DNA of 21,830 nucleotides from Bacteroidales bacterium (GTDB lineage Bacteria; Bacteroidota; Bacteroidia; Bacteroidales; Bacteroidaceae): contig SFCP01000017.1 of the NCBI GenBank assembly GCA_004558535.1, forward strand, positions 1 through 21,830, read 5' to 3'. Shown here piece after piece: positions 12,971-21,639 of the stretch. Below the pieces are notes generated by a model, which searched no databases, was not told the DNA's origin, and saw nothing but the letters and a program-made list of their open reading frames with translations. How positions within the stretch are numbered: position 1 is the stretch's first letter; the number at the start of each line of letters is the position of its first letter. The position numbers were made by a program, and so were the translations under genes.

Positions 12971-14932
12971 TTATCCCAACATTTTTAGGATATTCTCTGC
13001 CGGAATGGTAAACGAGACAGGTTGCCCGTCGGGAGTGAAGTTGCCATTCTCCGTAGCGGCCAGCTCGCGCAGCAGGTTGTTCATTTCGGCTGCCGACAAG
13101 GCCTGTCCCACAGGAATGGCCGATCGGCGGGCCAAGGAGCAGGCAATCTCGTGATGTATTTGCTCGCGGACCTCGACCTGCCCCTGCGCAGCGTCGTCAA
13201 TCATCGTTTGCAACAGGTCGACGGGGTCCAAGCCCTCCGTGCCGGCCGGTATTCCTAAAATGGAGTAGGCGCCGCCGCCCAAGGGCGACAGGTCAAAACC
13301 TATGCCGGTCAGCTCGGGCAACAGGAGTTCCAGCACGCCGGCGGCCGAGGGCGACAGCTGCAACAACTGCGGGAAGAGCAACCCCTGGGTGATGCCTTTG
13401 CGCCGCGCCAAGCGCTGCATATAGACTTCGTAGAGCACACGAAAGTGAGCCCTGTGCTGATCGACCAGCAAAAGGCCTGCTGCCGCGGGGGTCACGATAA
13501 ACCGTCCCATAAACTGCAAACAGTCTGCCTCGGTACGCGCCCACTCGGCATGTTCCTCCCCCGGAAGCGCGGCATAGAGCGTGGTGTCGGGCAAATCGCT
13601 CTCCGATTGCTCCTGGGGAGCCCCGGAGGCGGTCAATTCGTCATAGAGACGGTCCCACCCCTTGGGCACAGCTGCCGAAGTCGCATGATGGCTGCTGCGG
13701 GAACCCTCTCCCGAAGCGGGAAGGGGGCCTGCTGCCGCAAAATCCGCCACCGGTTTATTTCCGCCTGCTCCAAAGGGGCCCACGGCTGCCTTGCCGTCCT
13801 GCGAGCCTCCCTCGGAGGGCTGTGCAAAGGGATTGAAATTTCTGTCTACATGGATTTCGGGCTGGCGGATGTGCTCAAACTGTCCCGTAAAAGCCGGGAT
13901 GTTGGGACGGCCTGCCGTATCGAAATCCAGGGTCGGCACAGCACTGAATTTTCCCAAGGCTTCGCGCACCGCTGCCAGGAGAATGGGCCAAATGGCCTGC
14001 TCATCCTGAAATTTTATCTCGGTCTTCTGCGGATGGATGTTTACATCAATGTGCGAGGGGTCTATTGTGAAATTAATAAAGTAGGACACCTGCTCGCCGT
14101 CGGGCACCAAGCGCTCGTAGGCGGTCTGAACAGCTTTATTGAAATAGGGATGACGCATGAAGCGCCCGTTCACAAAGAAGTATTGTTGGAACCCTTTCTT
14201 GCGCGCTCCCTGCGGCGTCCCTACGAAACCGGAGATCTGCACCAGTTCCGTCTTTACCTGCAAGGGCACCAGGCGTGCATCTACTTTTCGTCCGAAGATA
14301 TTGAGGATGCGCTGCTTGAAATTACCGATGGGAAGGTTTTGCAGGAGTGTCTCTCCGGAATATAGCGAAAACTCTACCTCGGGATGTGCCAACGCTATAC
14401 GCTCGAACTCGGTCAGTATATTATTGAGTTCCGTCTGATTGCTTTTTAGGAATTTCCGTCGGGCGGGAATATTGAAAAAGAGGTTGCGCACGATAAAGTT
14501 TGCGCCTACGGGACAAGTCACCGGCTGTTGTTCCTTGACGCGGCTGCCCTCGATAATCAAGGAAGTGCCTATCTCCTCCCCCTGCAGGCGGGTACGCAGC
14601 TCCACTTGTGCCACGGCGGCAATCGAGGCCAGAGCTTCGCCGCGAAAGCCCATGGTCTGGAGGGAAAAGAGGTCGGCCGCCTCGGTTATTTTCGAAGTGG
14701 CGTGGCGCTCAAAAGCCACACGGGCATCCGTATCGCTCATGCCCTTGCCATTGTCGACCACCTGGATGCTGTCCTTGCCGGCTTCGAGCACAACGATCTG
14801 CACTTTGGTAGCGCCGGCATCGATGGAGTTTTCCACCAACTCCTTGATGACCGACGATGGGCGCTGGATTACCTCGCCCGCCGCGATTTGGTTGGCCACG
14901 CTGTCGGGCAACAGGCGTATGATATCACTCAT
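12971..14932 (-). CDS. mutL: DNA mismatch repair protein MutL
   Basis: This ATPase couples MutS mismatch recognition to downstream repair. Seen in 653 aa: a GHKL ATPase (about 1-330) with ELVENSIDAG (Glu31, Asn35), DNGKGM (60-65), HATSKI (77-82) and GFRGEAL (95-101); a transducer ending DVNIHPQKTEIKF; a Pro/Gly/Ser-rich linker (about 335-460); and a C-terminal dimerisation domain. The endonuclease motif DQHAxxE is replaced by DQHRAHFR (491-498), and the expected CPHGRP near the C-terminus reads TPDGQP (633-638), so nuclease activity is doubtful. I believe this holds for other Bacteroidota MutL but could not check. The start ATG overlaps the stop of the upstream OstA-like gene by 8 nt (ATGAGTGA), implying translational coupling. 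It is the last gene of the guaB cluster; no clear terminator follows. Confidence 0.98.
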   Translation of the reverse strand: MSDIIRLLPDSVANQIAAGEVIQRPSSVIKELVENSIDAGATKVQIVVLEAGKDSIQVVDNGKGMSDTDARVAFERHATSKITEAADLFSLQTMGFRGEALASIAAVAQVELRTRLQGEEIGTSLIIEGSRVKEQQPVTCPVGANFIVRNLFFNIPARRKFLKSNQTELNNILTEFERIALAHPEVEFSLYSGETLLQNLPIGNFKQRILNIFGRKVDARLVPLQVKTELVQISGFVGTPQGARKKGFQQYFFVNGRFMRHPYFNKAVQTAYERLVPDGEQVSYFINFTIDPSHIDVNIHPQKTEIKFQDEQAIWPILLAAVREALGKFSAVPTLDFDTAGRPNIPAFTGQFEHIRQPEIHVDRNFNPFAQPSEGGSQDGKAAVGPFGAGGNKPVADFAAAGPLPASGEGSRSSHHATSAAVPKGWDRLYDELTASGAPQEQSESDLPDTTLYAALPGEEHAEWARTEADCLQFMGRFIVTPAAAGLLLVDQHRAHFRVLYEVYMQRLARRKGITQGLLFPQLLQLSPSAAGVLELLLPELTGIGFDLSPLGGGAYSILGIPAGTEGLDPVDLLQTMIDDAAQGQVEVREQIHHEIACSLARRSAIPVGQALSAAEMNNLLRELAATENGNFTPDGQPVSFTIPAENILKMLG

Positions 14933-16589
14933 GCGTATTTCCTCCTTCCTCTAATTTTTGCAAAGGTGCTTCGCGGCGTATCGAAGCCTTGAGTGCCGTA
15001 CCTTTTTTCTTGCCACGCCATTCGAACAGGTCGTACTTGTCGCGAGGCCGTACGTAGTCAAACCAGGCGAAGTTGGAGAGCAGGGTCTTTTCCGGCGGTG
15101 CCATACCGATAGGAAAGAGTTCGCCCTGTGCCGCCGGCGTCCACAGACGTTTCATCTTCCTGTTTTCCATAAACATACGGAGCTGCGACGTCTCGGTATA
15201 GTTCTGATAGAGCAGTGTGCTGTCCTTTTCCAATGGATAGAAGACGACATAGACATTTCCGTCCACACGATTCTCGCGAATTTCCTTTTTTTCGTTGAAA
15301 TAGGAGCGCATCAACTGTCCTGCCACCTGATTGTAGTGTGTACTGTCTATCTGTTCGACCATCAAAGCCTGCCGCTGCACATACACACTGTCGAGAGCGG
15401 AGTCATTGCTGAACACATTGATTTCCTCACCCAGTATCTGGCGATTATCGCTCCACACTATGGGGTCGCGGTACAAGTCCATCCTTTTCAGCAACGAGTT
15501 GGCCACCAAGGAATCACAGACGGCCTGCACATCCGAACGGTAGGCTCGCACATGGAAATAGCCATGCATGACACGACAGGCCGAGTCTGTCTGCAGATTG
15601 TAGGAATACATCCGCAGTGTGTCGGCATGTACGAAAAGCGTGTCCGCCACGTTGGAATAGTCCTTGATAAGTGCGCGGCCGTAGGCCAAAGCTTCGCCGG
15701 TCTTCTCGTTGTACCAGCAATAATCGCCAAGCATGATATTTTTGTTTTCGGCATCCTCGAACACGATATCCTTGAATGCTTCCATCACGCCGGTATCCCG
15801 GTTGTAGTACAGGCTGTCTCCGACCATCTTGCGTTGCTTGTTGAAGAGCTGCGAGCGGTCGTAGAGGCGCACTTGTTCGGTATCGCTATTATAATAGGCG
15901 TTCTCGGTGTAGACACGGCTGCTATCGTCCGTCACGATATTGGAGGGGCCCAAAATATGTGACCACTTGGTCCGTGTATCATAGTGTAAGGTGTCGGTGG
16001 TGAGGGTAAATTTCGGATTGACGAGGGACACCCTGTAATAAAAGTCGGCCAGGCGGGTATCGGTGTAGTATTCGCCCCAATCGGAATAGAGATGGTTTTC
16101 GCCGTCTATCAATTCGCCACCCTCAAAGTAATAGCCTTTGTTGTAAAGCCGGTCATAGTTCAGGCTGTCTGACTTCAGCACCTGATTGCGGTGGGTAAGC
16201 CGTACATTACGCCGCACTTCGGCAATCTGGGTATTGCCGTCATAATAGAGCGAGTCGCCGGTAAGCGTGAGGGTGTCGCCCTGGGTCATGCGCACCCGGC
16301 CCATGGCTTCAAAGGAGTTGCTCAGATTGTAGAGCACGGCGCTGTCGCAATAGAGGTACATGCCGCCGTGACGAAACTGCACCTTGCCGCTGAGGCGCTG
16401 CGCGCCGGGATAGAGCATGTCATCATACCGCAAATTGTCGGCATGTATCAAATAGACTCTGTCCTCGGGCTCGCCCGGCGGCACTTTCTCGTCGACAAAC
16501 AGGGAGTAGGCCTTTGTCGTCGACAACAACAGCACCACGAGGAGCCACAGATACTTTCTTCTTCGGCGGGAGGTATATGAATGGGTCAT
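14925..16589 (-). CDS. OstA-like (LptA/LptD N-domain type) LPS-transport protein
   Basis: This periplasmic protein has an OstA beta-jellyroll like that of LptA and the N-terminus of LptD, and probably takes part in LPS bridging to the outer membrane. Seen in 554 aa: a basic N-terminus with one hydrophobic segment (about 12-30) serving as signal or anchor; OstA-type repeats beginning at VYLIHADNLRYDD; then a regular run of strand motifs of the form (S)DSLxYD, for example TGDSLYYDGNTQI, KSDSLNYDRLYNKGY, TTDTLHYDTRTKW and VGDSLYYNRDTG, through about residue 330, continuing more weakly to about 480. The C-terminal end is basic. No large LptD barrel is present, so it is not a complete LptD. It sits between a SurA-type chaperone and mutL, overlapping mutL by 8 nt. 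Confidence 0.9.
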   Translation of the reverse strand: MTHSYTSRRRRKYLWLLVVLLLSTTKAYSLFVDEKVPPGEPEDRVYLIHADNLRYDDMLYPGAQRLSGKVQFRHGGMYLYCDSAVLYNLSNSFEAMGRVRMTQGDTLTLTGDSLYYDGNTQIAEVRRNVRLTHRNQVLKSDSLNYDRLYNKGYYFEGGELIDGENHLYSDWGEYYTDTRLADFYYRVSLVNPKFTLTTDTLHYDTRTKWSHILGPSNIVTDDSSRVYTENAYYNSDTEQVRLYDRSQLFNKQRKMVGDSLYYNRDTGVMEAFKDIVFEDAENKNIMLGDYCWYNEKTGEALAYGRALIKDYSNVADTLFVHADTLRMYSYNLQTDSACRVMHGYFHVRAYRSDVQAVCDSLVANSLLKRMDLYRDPIVWSDNRQILGEEINVFSNDSALDSVYVQRQALMVEQIDSTHYNQVAGQLMRSYFNEKKEIRENRVDGNVYVVFYPLEKDSTLLYQNYTETSQLRMFMENRKMKRLWTPAAQGELFPIGMAPPEKTLLSNFAWFDYVRPRDKYDLFEWRGKKKGTALKASIRREAPLQKLEEGGNTHE

Positions 16590-16619
16590 TTTCGTGTATA
16601 TAGCAGGAAGTCATCAGAA

Positions 16620-16702
16620 GCCGGAAATCCGGGAAAGCCGCACAGATGCTTTTCTGACGCACAGAGGAAGCATCCCGTCCCCGACTTTTCCGGATTTCCG
16701 GC
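16620..16702 (-). promoter_or_regulatory. Large nested hairpin between the SurA-like and OstA-like genes
   Basis: gccggaaatccgg (16620-16632) pairs perfectly with ccggatttccggc (16690-16702). The helix continues with one G-U pair to 16637/16685, giving 18 bp. Inside, gatgctt (16645-16651) pairs with aagcatc (16668-16674). No T-run follows on the minus strand, so it is not a simple terminator. It lies in the longest gap (182 nt) of the gene cluster and may set the ratio of upstream to downstream mRNA. Confidence 0.6.
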
Positions 16703-16771
16703 CGTTCATTTTATTTGTCCGAAAGCTGCGCTGCACTGCCTGTCGGCCGGGCCGCTACCGGCTTCGGTTTG

Positions 16772-18130
16772 TCATTTCACCCAATTGGGGTATTCGAAAT
16801 CGCAGTTTTTCCAATCCGGATTGATGCGAACATAGGTTTTCTTCTGCTTTTCCAGAATCCAATCATGTATGATTTTCTGGCTTCTGTCATTGGTCACGAT
16901 GTTCTTCAGCAGTTGGAAATCCTCTGTCATGCTGGCATAGTGCGCCGGATAGCGTTTTTTCAGTTTCACAATGGCACAGACGGTCTGTCCCGAATTGTCG
17001 GTCATGCGAAATGCCGGCGAGATGTCGCCCGGCTCCATGCCTTCCACCACACGAGCCACCTCAGAGGGCAGTTCCTTCATCTCGAAGCGTGAAGTGCGTG
17101 TATGGGTCTCGGGGTCCAGATAGCCCATCAGGCCATGGTTGTTGCGGGTGTTCTTGTCGTCGGACAGGGCAAAGGCTGCGTCCTCAAACGTAAATTTCCC
17201 TTCCCGAATATCCGTGCCTATCGAGTCCAACCGCGCCAAACCGCGCTCGTACTCGCTTTCCTCGATTTCGGGGCGAAGGAGGATGTGGCGCACGTTTACC
17301 TTGTCACCGCGCTTGCCGATGAGCTGCAAGATATGAAATCCGTATTCTGTCCGGACGATTTTCGACACTTTCTTGGGATCATTCAGGCTGAAAGCTACGT
17401 TGGCGAACTCGGGAACCCAAGCTCCCTTGCCCGTATAGCCCAATTCGCCGCCATTGCGGGCCGAACCGTCCTCGGAATAGAAGCGGGCCAAAGTCGAAAA
17501 TTCGCTTTCGCCTGAATTTACCCGGCGGGCAAATTCACGCAGGCGGTTCTCGATGCGCTCTACCTCGGCACGCGACACCTCGGGCTGCAGGGTGATGATC
17601 TGCACCTCGACCTTGGTGGGGATGTAGGGCAGACTGTCTTCGGGCATATCCTTGAAATACTCACGCACCTCGGCCGGCGTCACCTTTACATTGCCGGCAA
17701 TCTTGCGCTGCACCTGCTTCGTGCGATATTCGTCGCGGGCCTGCTTTTTATACATCTCGCGCAACTGCGACACCGAGCGGCGGGCAATGGCTTCCAGGTT
17801 CTCGCGCGAGCCGTATCGCTGCAAGTTGGCATTGATTTCCTCGTCGGCCACACGTATGGCGTAGGTTTCATCAGCCTCGATACTGTCCAGGTCGGCCTGA
17901 TGCAAAAAGAGTTTCTGCAGGGCCAGCTGTTCGGGGATGACGCAATAGGGATTGTCGATAGGGCGTCCGCTCATTTCGTAACTGATACGTGCCTCCTCGA
18001 CATCGCTCAGCAGGATGGGATCATCGCCTACCACCCAGATTACTTCATCCACCACGTTGCGCTGCGCCAGCAGGGATGCCGGCGCCACCAGTACGGCCGC
18101 AAATATTAGGATTGCTTTCAGTCGCTTCAT
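16772..18130 (-). CDS. SurA-type periplasmic peptidylprolyl isomerase/chaperone
   Basis: This periplasmic chaperone likely escorts outer-membrane proteins to the barrel assembly machine. Seen in 452 aa: a signal peptide (about 1-22, ASLLAQ); a SurA N-terminal helical region (about 24-165) with VVDEVIWVVGDDPILLSDVEEAR; and two parvulin (PpiC) domains, about 173-273 (RFYSEDGSARNGGELGYTG, YGFHILQLIGKRG) and about 279-392 (VRHILLRP, HGLMGYLDPE), followed by a helical tail closing the SurA core. The chosen start (18128-18130, MKRLKAILIF) begins a normal signal peptide. The in-frame ATG at 18181 would place 17 residues in front of it. The gene lies 87 nt after the PpiC-type gene with no promoter box in the gap, so the two are probably cotranscribed. 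Confidence 0.93.
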   Translation of the reverse strand: MKRLKAILIFAAVLVAPASLLAQRNVVDEVIWVVGDDPILLSDVEEARISYEMSGRPIDNPYCVIPEQLALQKLFLHQADLDSIEADETYAIRVADEEINANLQRYGSRENLEAIARRSVSQLREMYKKQARDEYRTKQVQRKIAGNVKVTPAEVREYFKDMPEDSLPYIPTKVEVQIITLQPEVSRAEVERIENRLREFARRVNSGESEFSTLARFYSEDGSARNGGELGYTGKGAWVPEFANVAFSLNDPKKVSKIVRTEYGFHILQLIGKRGDKVNVRHILLRPEIEESEYERGLARLDSIGTDIREGKFTFEDAAFALSDDKNTRNNHGLMGYLDPETHTRTSRFEMKELPSEVARVVEGMEPGDISPAFRMTDNSGQTVCAIVKLKKRYPAHYASMTEDFQLLKNIVTNDRSQKIIHDWILEKQKKTYVRINPDWKNCDFEYPNWVK

Positions 18131-18217
18131 GCTGAAAAGGGGTATTTCCGTCGCCATGCTACATGGGAGCCTTCGCGACATGGGTATTAAGGATTACTAC
18201 GTACTTCTCTGTACCGA

Positions 18218-19639
18218 CTAATGGTTGTTGACAGTTTTCAGCACGTTCTCATCCACTTCAAAAGTGTAGCGCTTCCGCAGCTCATCGACCCAAGCCTTTT
18301 CCAAAGACTCCTGATAGTCGGTCACTACGTCAGACTTCACATCCAGATAGCTGCCGGGTTTCTTCAAGGTCTTGCCTACCGCTTCCGCAAGGGGGAAACC
18401 GGGCTTTTGCGGAGCACTGCCCTCACCGAAAATCAGCGCATCGACAAAGCGATTCTCGCCTTTCTTGCAGAGCAGGGGGCCCGTGACGGCTACCATCATG
18501 GAGTCCTTGTTGCATTCCTGCTTGATGACTTTCCGCCAGTCGCCATTGGCGTGCTTCTTCAGCAACTTCTTGGCTTTCTTCAGCGAGGCCTTGTCCTTGG
18601 CATACACCACAAAGCCCTTGAATCGGGGTTCATCCCAAGCGTACTTGTCCTTGTAGGTCTTGTACCACTTGGCCAATCCCACGCTGTCGGCTGCGGCCTT
18701 GTCCCAAACTTCCCGCTTGCTGATTTCATAGAGCAGCAAACCATCGTGGTACTCCTGTACGAGGTAGCGCAGGTCGGCATTATCGTTGACGTGGGCCTGC
18801 AGCAGGCTGTCCATCACCATTTCGCGGGTGAGTCGTCCGCCGGAGGCGTCCACCATCTGCCGGATCTTGTGCTCGGCCGAGGCGTCCTCGATGCCCTGAC
18901 GCTTCAGGCTGCCGATAATCTCGGCTTCCAACGAATCGTACGGCTCCAGCTGTTTGCGCTCCATCATCTTTATAATATGATAGCCTACTTCCGTGAGTAC
19001 GGGTTCCGAGATTTCGCCGGGCTGCAAGGCATAGGCTGCCTGCTCGAAAGCTTGCAGCGTCATGCCGGGACCTATCCAGGGCAACTCTCCGCCACGCATG
19101 CCGCTATTCACGTCCTTGGAATAGCTTCGAGCCAAGGCGGCAAAGTCACCGCCGGCCTTCAGCACGGCATAGAGGGAGTCGGCCTTCGCCTTCACGTGCT
19201 GGCGCTCTGCCTCGGTGGCATTTTGTGCCACGCCAAGCAGGATGTGGGCAGGACGCAGCATGTCCTTGCCCTGCAATTGCTGGGCCGTGCGGTCATACAG
19301 GCTGTGCGCCACAGAGTCGATATAGGCCTGGTCCACCATGTAGGGGGTCAACTGCATGTCGCGGTATTGCAGAAATTCACGGCGGAACGAGCTCAGTGTG
19401 TCCAAACGGGCACTTTCGGCGGCGGCCACCTTGAGCTTGTAATTGATAAACATATCTACGTACTCGGGCACGGTCTTTTGCTCGACGGCACCCTCCACGC
19501 CTCCGTTCTTATTATAGGAGTATTCAAATTCTCCGCGGGTTATCTGCTTCCCGTTGATGACCATGACCACCGGGTCAGGGGTTTGCGCGCCGGCCATCAA
19601 GGCAACGACCGACAGACAGGTCAATAAAATACGTTTCAT
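18218..19639 (-). CDS. PpiC-type (parvulin) peptidylprolyl isomerase, exported
   Basis: This is a second periplasmic foldase in the same cluster. Seen in 473 aa: a signal peptide (about 1-18, ALMAGA); a SurA/PrsA-like N-terminal helical region (about 22-125) with VVMVINGKQITRGEFEYSYNKN; one clear parvulin domain (about 129-228) with RPAHILLG, GGDFAALARSYSKD and EVGYHIIKMMERK; and a long C-terminal region (about 230-473) with a KWYKTYKDKYAWDEPRFKG segment that may contain a second, degenerate isomerase-like fold. The start at 19637-19639 is the only one that gives a proper signal peptide. It lies 82 nt downstream of guaB with no TAnnTTTG box in between. It differs from its neighbour in having a single recognisable parvulin domain. 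Confidence 0.9.
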   Translation of the reverse strand: MKRILLTCLSVVALMAGAQTPDPVVMVINGKQITRGEFEYSYNKNGGVEGAVEQKTVPEYVDMFINYKLKVAAAESARLDTLSSFRREFLQYRDMQLTPYMVDQAYIDSVAHSLYDRTAQQLQGKDMLRPAHILLGVAQNATEAERQHVKAKADSLYAVLKAGGDFAALARSYSKDVNSGMRGGELPWIGPGMTLQAFEQAAYALQPGEISEPVLTEVGYHIIKMMERKQLEPYDSLEAEIIGSLKRQGIEDASAEHKIRQMVDASGGRLTREMVMDSLLQAHVNDNADLRYLVQEYHDGLLLYEISKREVWDKAAADSVGLAKWYKTYKDKYAWDEPRFKGFVVYAKDKASLKKAKKLLKKHANGDWRKVIKQECNKDSMMVAVTGPLLCKKGENRFVDALIFGEGSAPQKPGFPLAEAVGKTLKKPGSYLDVKSDVVTDYQESLEKAWVDELRKRYTFEVDENVLKTVNNH

Positions 19640-19721
19640 TGATTATGGATGATTCTTATTGATTGCTAAGACTGAAGAGGCCCGCCGCTCCACTGACGGA
19701 AGTGGCGGTCCGTAACTGTCC

Positions 19722-21206
19722 TTATTCGCTTCGCGAGTAATTGGGGGCCTCGCTGGTTATCGTGATGTCGTGGGGATGGCTCTCCAGCACGCCTGCATTG
19801 GTGATGCGGGTGAACTTGGCATTGTGCAGCGCCTCGATGGTGGCAGCGCCGCAGTATCCCATACCGGAGCGCAAGCCGCCGACCAACTGATAAATCACCT
19901 CCTGCACGCTTCCCTTGTAGGGAACACGGCCGGCAATGCCCTCGGGCACCAATTTCTTGACTTCCTGTACACCGCTCTGGAAATAACGGTCCTTTGAGCC
20001 GTTCTCCATGGCTTCCAGGCTGCCCATACCGCGATATGTCTTAAACTTACGTCCGTTGAAGATGATGGTTTCGCCCGGGCTCTCCTCCGTACCGGCTACC
20101 AGCGAGCCGATCATCACACTGCATCCGCCGGCGGCAAGGGCTTTCACCACATCGCCGGAATAGCGCAAGCCGCCATCGGCAATCAGAGGCACACCGGTAC
20201 CCTGCAATGCGCAGGCCACATCATAGACGGCCGACAACTGCGGCACGCCGACGCCGGCCACTACACGGGTGGTGCAGATGGAACCCGGTCCGATGCCCAC
20301 CTTGACACAGTCTGCACCGGCCTCGACCAACATACGGGCAGCTGCGCCCGTGGCCACGTTGCCTACTACAATGTCGACGCCCGAGAAAGCAGCCTTGGCC
20401 TCACGCAATTTTTCGATGACAAACTTGCTGTGACCGTGGGCCGTATCTATAACGATGGCATCGGCACCGGCCTGGATCAAAGCCTCCATGCGCTGCATCG
20501 TGTCGGCCGTCACGCCCACACCGGCTGCTACGCGCAAGCGGCCCTTGCTATCCTTGCAAGCCATAGGTTTGTCCTTGGCCTTCGTGATATCCTTATACGT
20601 AATCAGGCCGACCAGCCGGCCCTCCTTGTCCACTACGGGAAGTTTCTCTATCTTGTTCTCCTGAAGAATGCGGCTGGCACCGCTCAAATCCGTCTGCTGC
20701 GTAGTGGTCACCAGATGCTCGGAAGTCATCACGTCCTCTACTTTCTTTTCCAAGTCACGCTCGAAGCGCAAATCGCGGTTGGTCACGATGCCGACCAGAT
20801 GCATATCGTCGTCCACTACGGGAATGCCGCCGATGTGATATTCGGCCATCAGCTGCAACGCATCGCCCACGCTGCGGCCGCGCTGGATGGTGACAGGATC
20901 ATAAATCATGCCGTTTTCGGCGCGCTTTACGATAGCCACCTGCCGCGCCTGTTCCACAATGCTCATATTCTTGTGAATGACACCGATACCGCCCTCACGC
21001 GCTATGGCTATGGCCATCGGCGCCTCGGTGACAGTATCCATCGCCGCCGTCACAAACGGGATGTGCAAGTCGATGTTGCGCGAAAATTTCGTGCTCAGCG
21101 AAACGGTGCGGGGAAGTACTTCGGAATAAGCGGGAACCAAGAGGACATCATCGTAAGTCAATCCGTCCATTACGATTTTGTCGGCAATAAAATCAGCAGT
21201 CTTCAT
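19722..21206 (-). CDS. guaB: Inosine-5'-monophosphate dehydrogenase
   Basis: IMPDH oxidises IMP to XMP with NAD+, the committed step of guanine nucleotide synthesis, as a cytosolic tetramer. Seen in 494 aa, the normal length: GLTYDDVLLVP at 15-25; two CBS domains (about 100-210, with GGIPVVDDD and EKLPVVDKEG) inserted in the barrel; IDTAHGHS (253-260); GPGSICTTR with the catalytic Cys311; ADGGLRYSGD (343-352); the IMP-binding YRGMGS (391-396); and the mobile-flap EGIAGRVPYKG with Arg427. The start at 21204-21206 (MKTADFIADK) matches the family. The longer frame to 21467 crosses the promoter and is rejected. It is the first gene of a cluster leading to two periplasmic isomerases, an OstA-like protein and mutL. 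Confidence 0.99.
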   Translation of the reverse strand: MKTADFIADKIVMDGLTYDDVLLVPAYSEVLPRTVSLSTKFSRNIDLHIPFVTAAMDTVTEAPMAIAIAREGGIGVIHKNMSIVEQARQVAIVKRAENGMIYDPVTIQRGRSVGDALQLMAEYHIGGIPVVDDDMHLVGIVTNRDLRFERDLEKKVEDVMTSEHLVTTTQQTDLSGASRILQENKIEKLPVVDKEGRLVGLITYKDITKAKDKPMACKDSKGRLRVAAGVGVTADTMQRMEALIQAGADAIVIDTAHGHSKFVIEKLREAKAAFSGVDIVVGNVATGAAARMLVEAGADCVKVGIGPGSICTTRVVAGVGVPQLSAVYDVACALQGTGVPLIADGGLRYSGDVVKALAAGGCSVMIGSLVAGTEESPGETIIFNGRKFKTYRGMGSLEAMENGSKDRYFQSGVQEVKKLVPEGIAGRVPYKGSVQEVIYQLVGGLRSGMGYCGAATIEALHNAKFTRITNAGVLESHPHDITITSEAPNYSRSE

Positions 21207-21229
21207 GATAGGGAAATTTTTATTGCGTG

Positions 21230-21261
21230 CAAATTTACCAAATTTTCCGCGAGCAAACAAA
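21230..21261 (-). promoter_or_regulatory. guaB: Complete Bacteroidota-type promoter for guaB
   Basis: On the minus strand a TTTG (complement of 21258-21261) is followed after 20 nt by TAAATTTG (complement of 21230-21237), fitting the -33/-7 consensus of the primary sigma factor in this phylum. The predicted leader is only about 16 nt. An alternative TTTG lies 4 nt closer. No equivalent promoter is seen before the next four genes, so this one may drive the whole cluster. Confidence 0.75.
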
Positions 21262-21383
21262 AGTCTCCCTCGTATTTTTATTTTTTTGGCTGACAGGCAA
21301 CGGTTTGTAGCGCCCAAGGGCAAATGCAACTTTTGCATTGTCAATACCACCCTTTTTACGCGACGCCCCGTCCGTCTACGACC

Positions 21384-21509
21384 CCCATTCCCCGCCCTGC
21401 GCGATTTCCTGATTTCCTTTGCGGTTGTCCCAACTCCCTCGCATAATTGCCAAGCTCTTTTGCGCAATCCACCATTTCTGAAGCGCTACACCGCTGTACA
21501 CGAAGACCT
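21384..21509. repeat. Weak 21-bp periodic tract
   Basis: Cut into 21-bp frames from 21384, successive units tend to end in a cgca/gcg-type block (gcgcga, gcggt, gcataa, gcgcaa, gcgcta) preceded by a pyrimidine-rich stretch. The unit at 21447-21467 resembles units of the stronger array at 21640-21786. The similarity is low and judged by eye. Confidence 0.4.
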
Positions 21510-21639
21510 CCCTACCCTGCGCCTTGCCACCCTGCGCCTTGACGCCGCCACCAGTGCCGGCGAGGCTTCGCCTGCATCGAGGAAAGTGCATCGAAGTGCA
21601 TAAGTAGATTTAACATAAACTTTTCTAAAGGGCCTTTTT

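Noticed and set aside
18221..19627. 468-codon plus-strand open frame
   Set aside because: It mirrors almost the entire PpiC-type gene on the other strand; the minus frame has a signal peptide and parvulin motifs, the plus frame has none.
19690..19716. Terminator between guaB and the PpiC-type gene
   Set aside because: ccact/agtgg and outer gcgg/ccgc pairing exists, but the helix is interrupted and no T-run follows, so read-through into the next gene is more likely.
21207..21467. N-terminal extension of guaB
   Set aside because: The extension crosses the TTTG-N20-TAAATTTG promoter and is Arg/Lys-rich with no counterpart in the IMPDH family.
21376..21591. 71-codon minus-strand open frame upstream of guaB
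   Set aside because: Its imperfect seven-residue periodicity follows from the 21-bp DNA repeats, and it has no plausible start context or homology that I recognise.
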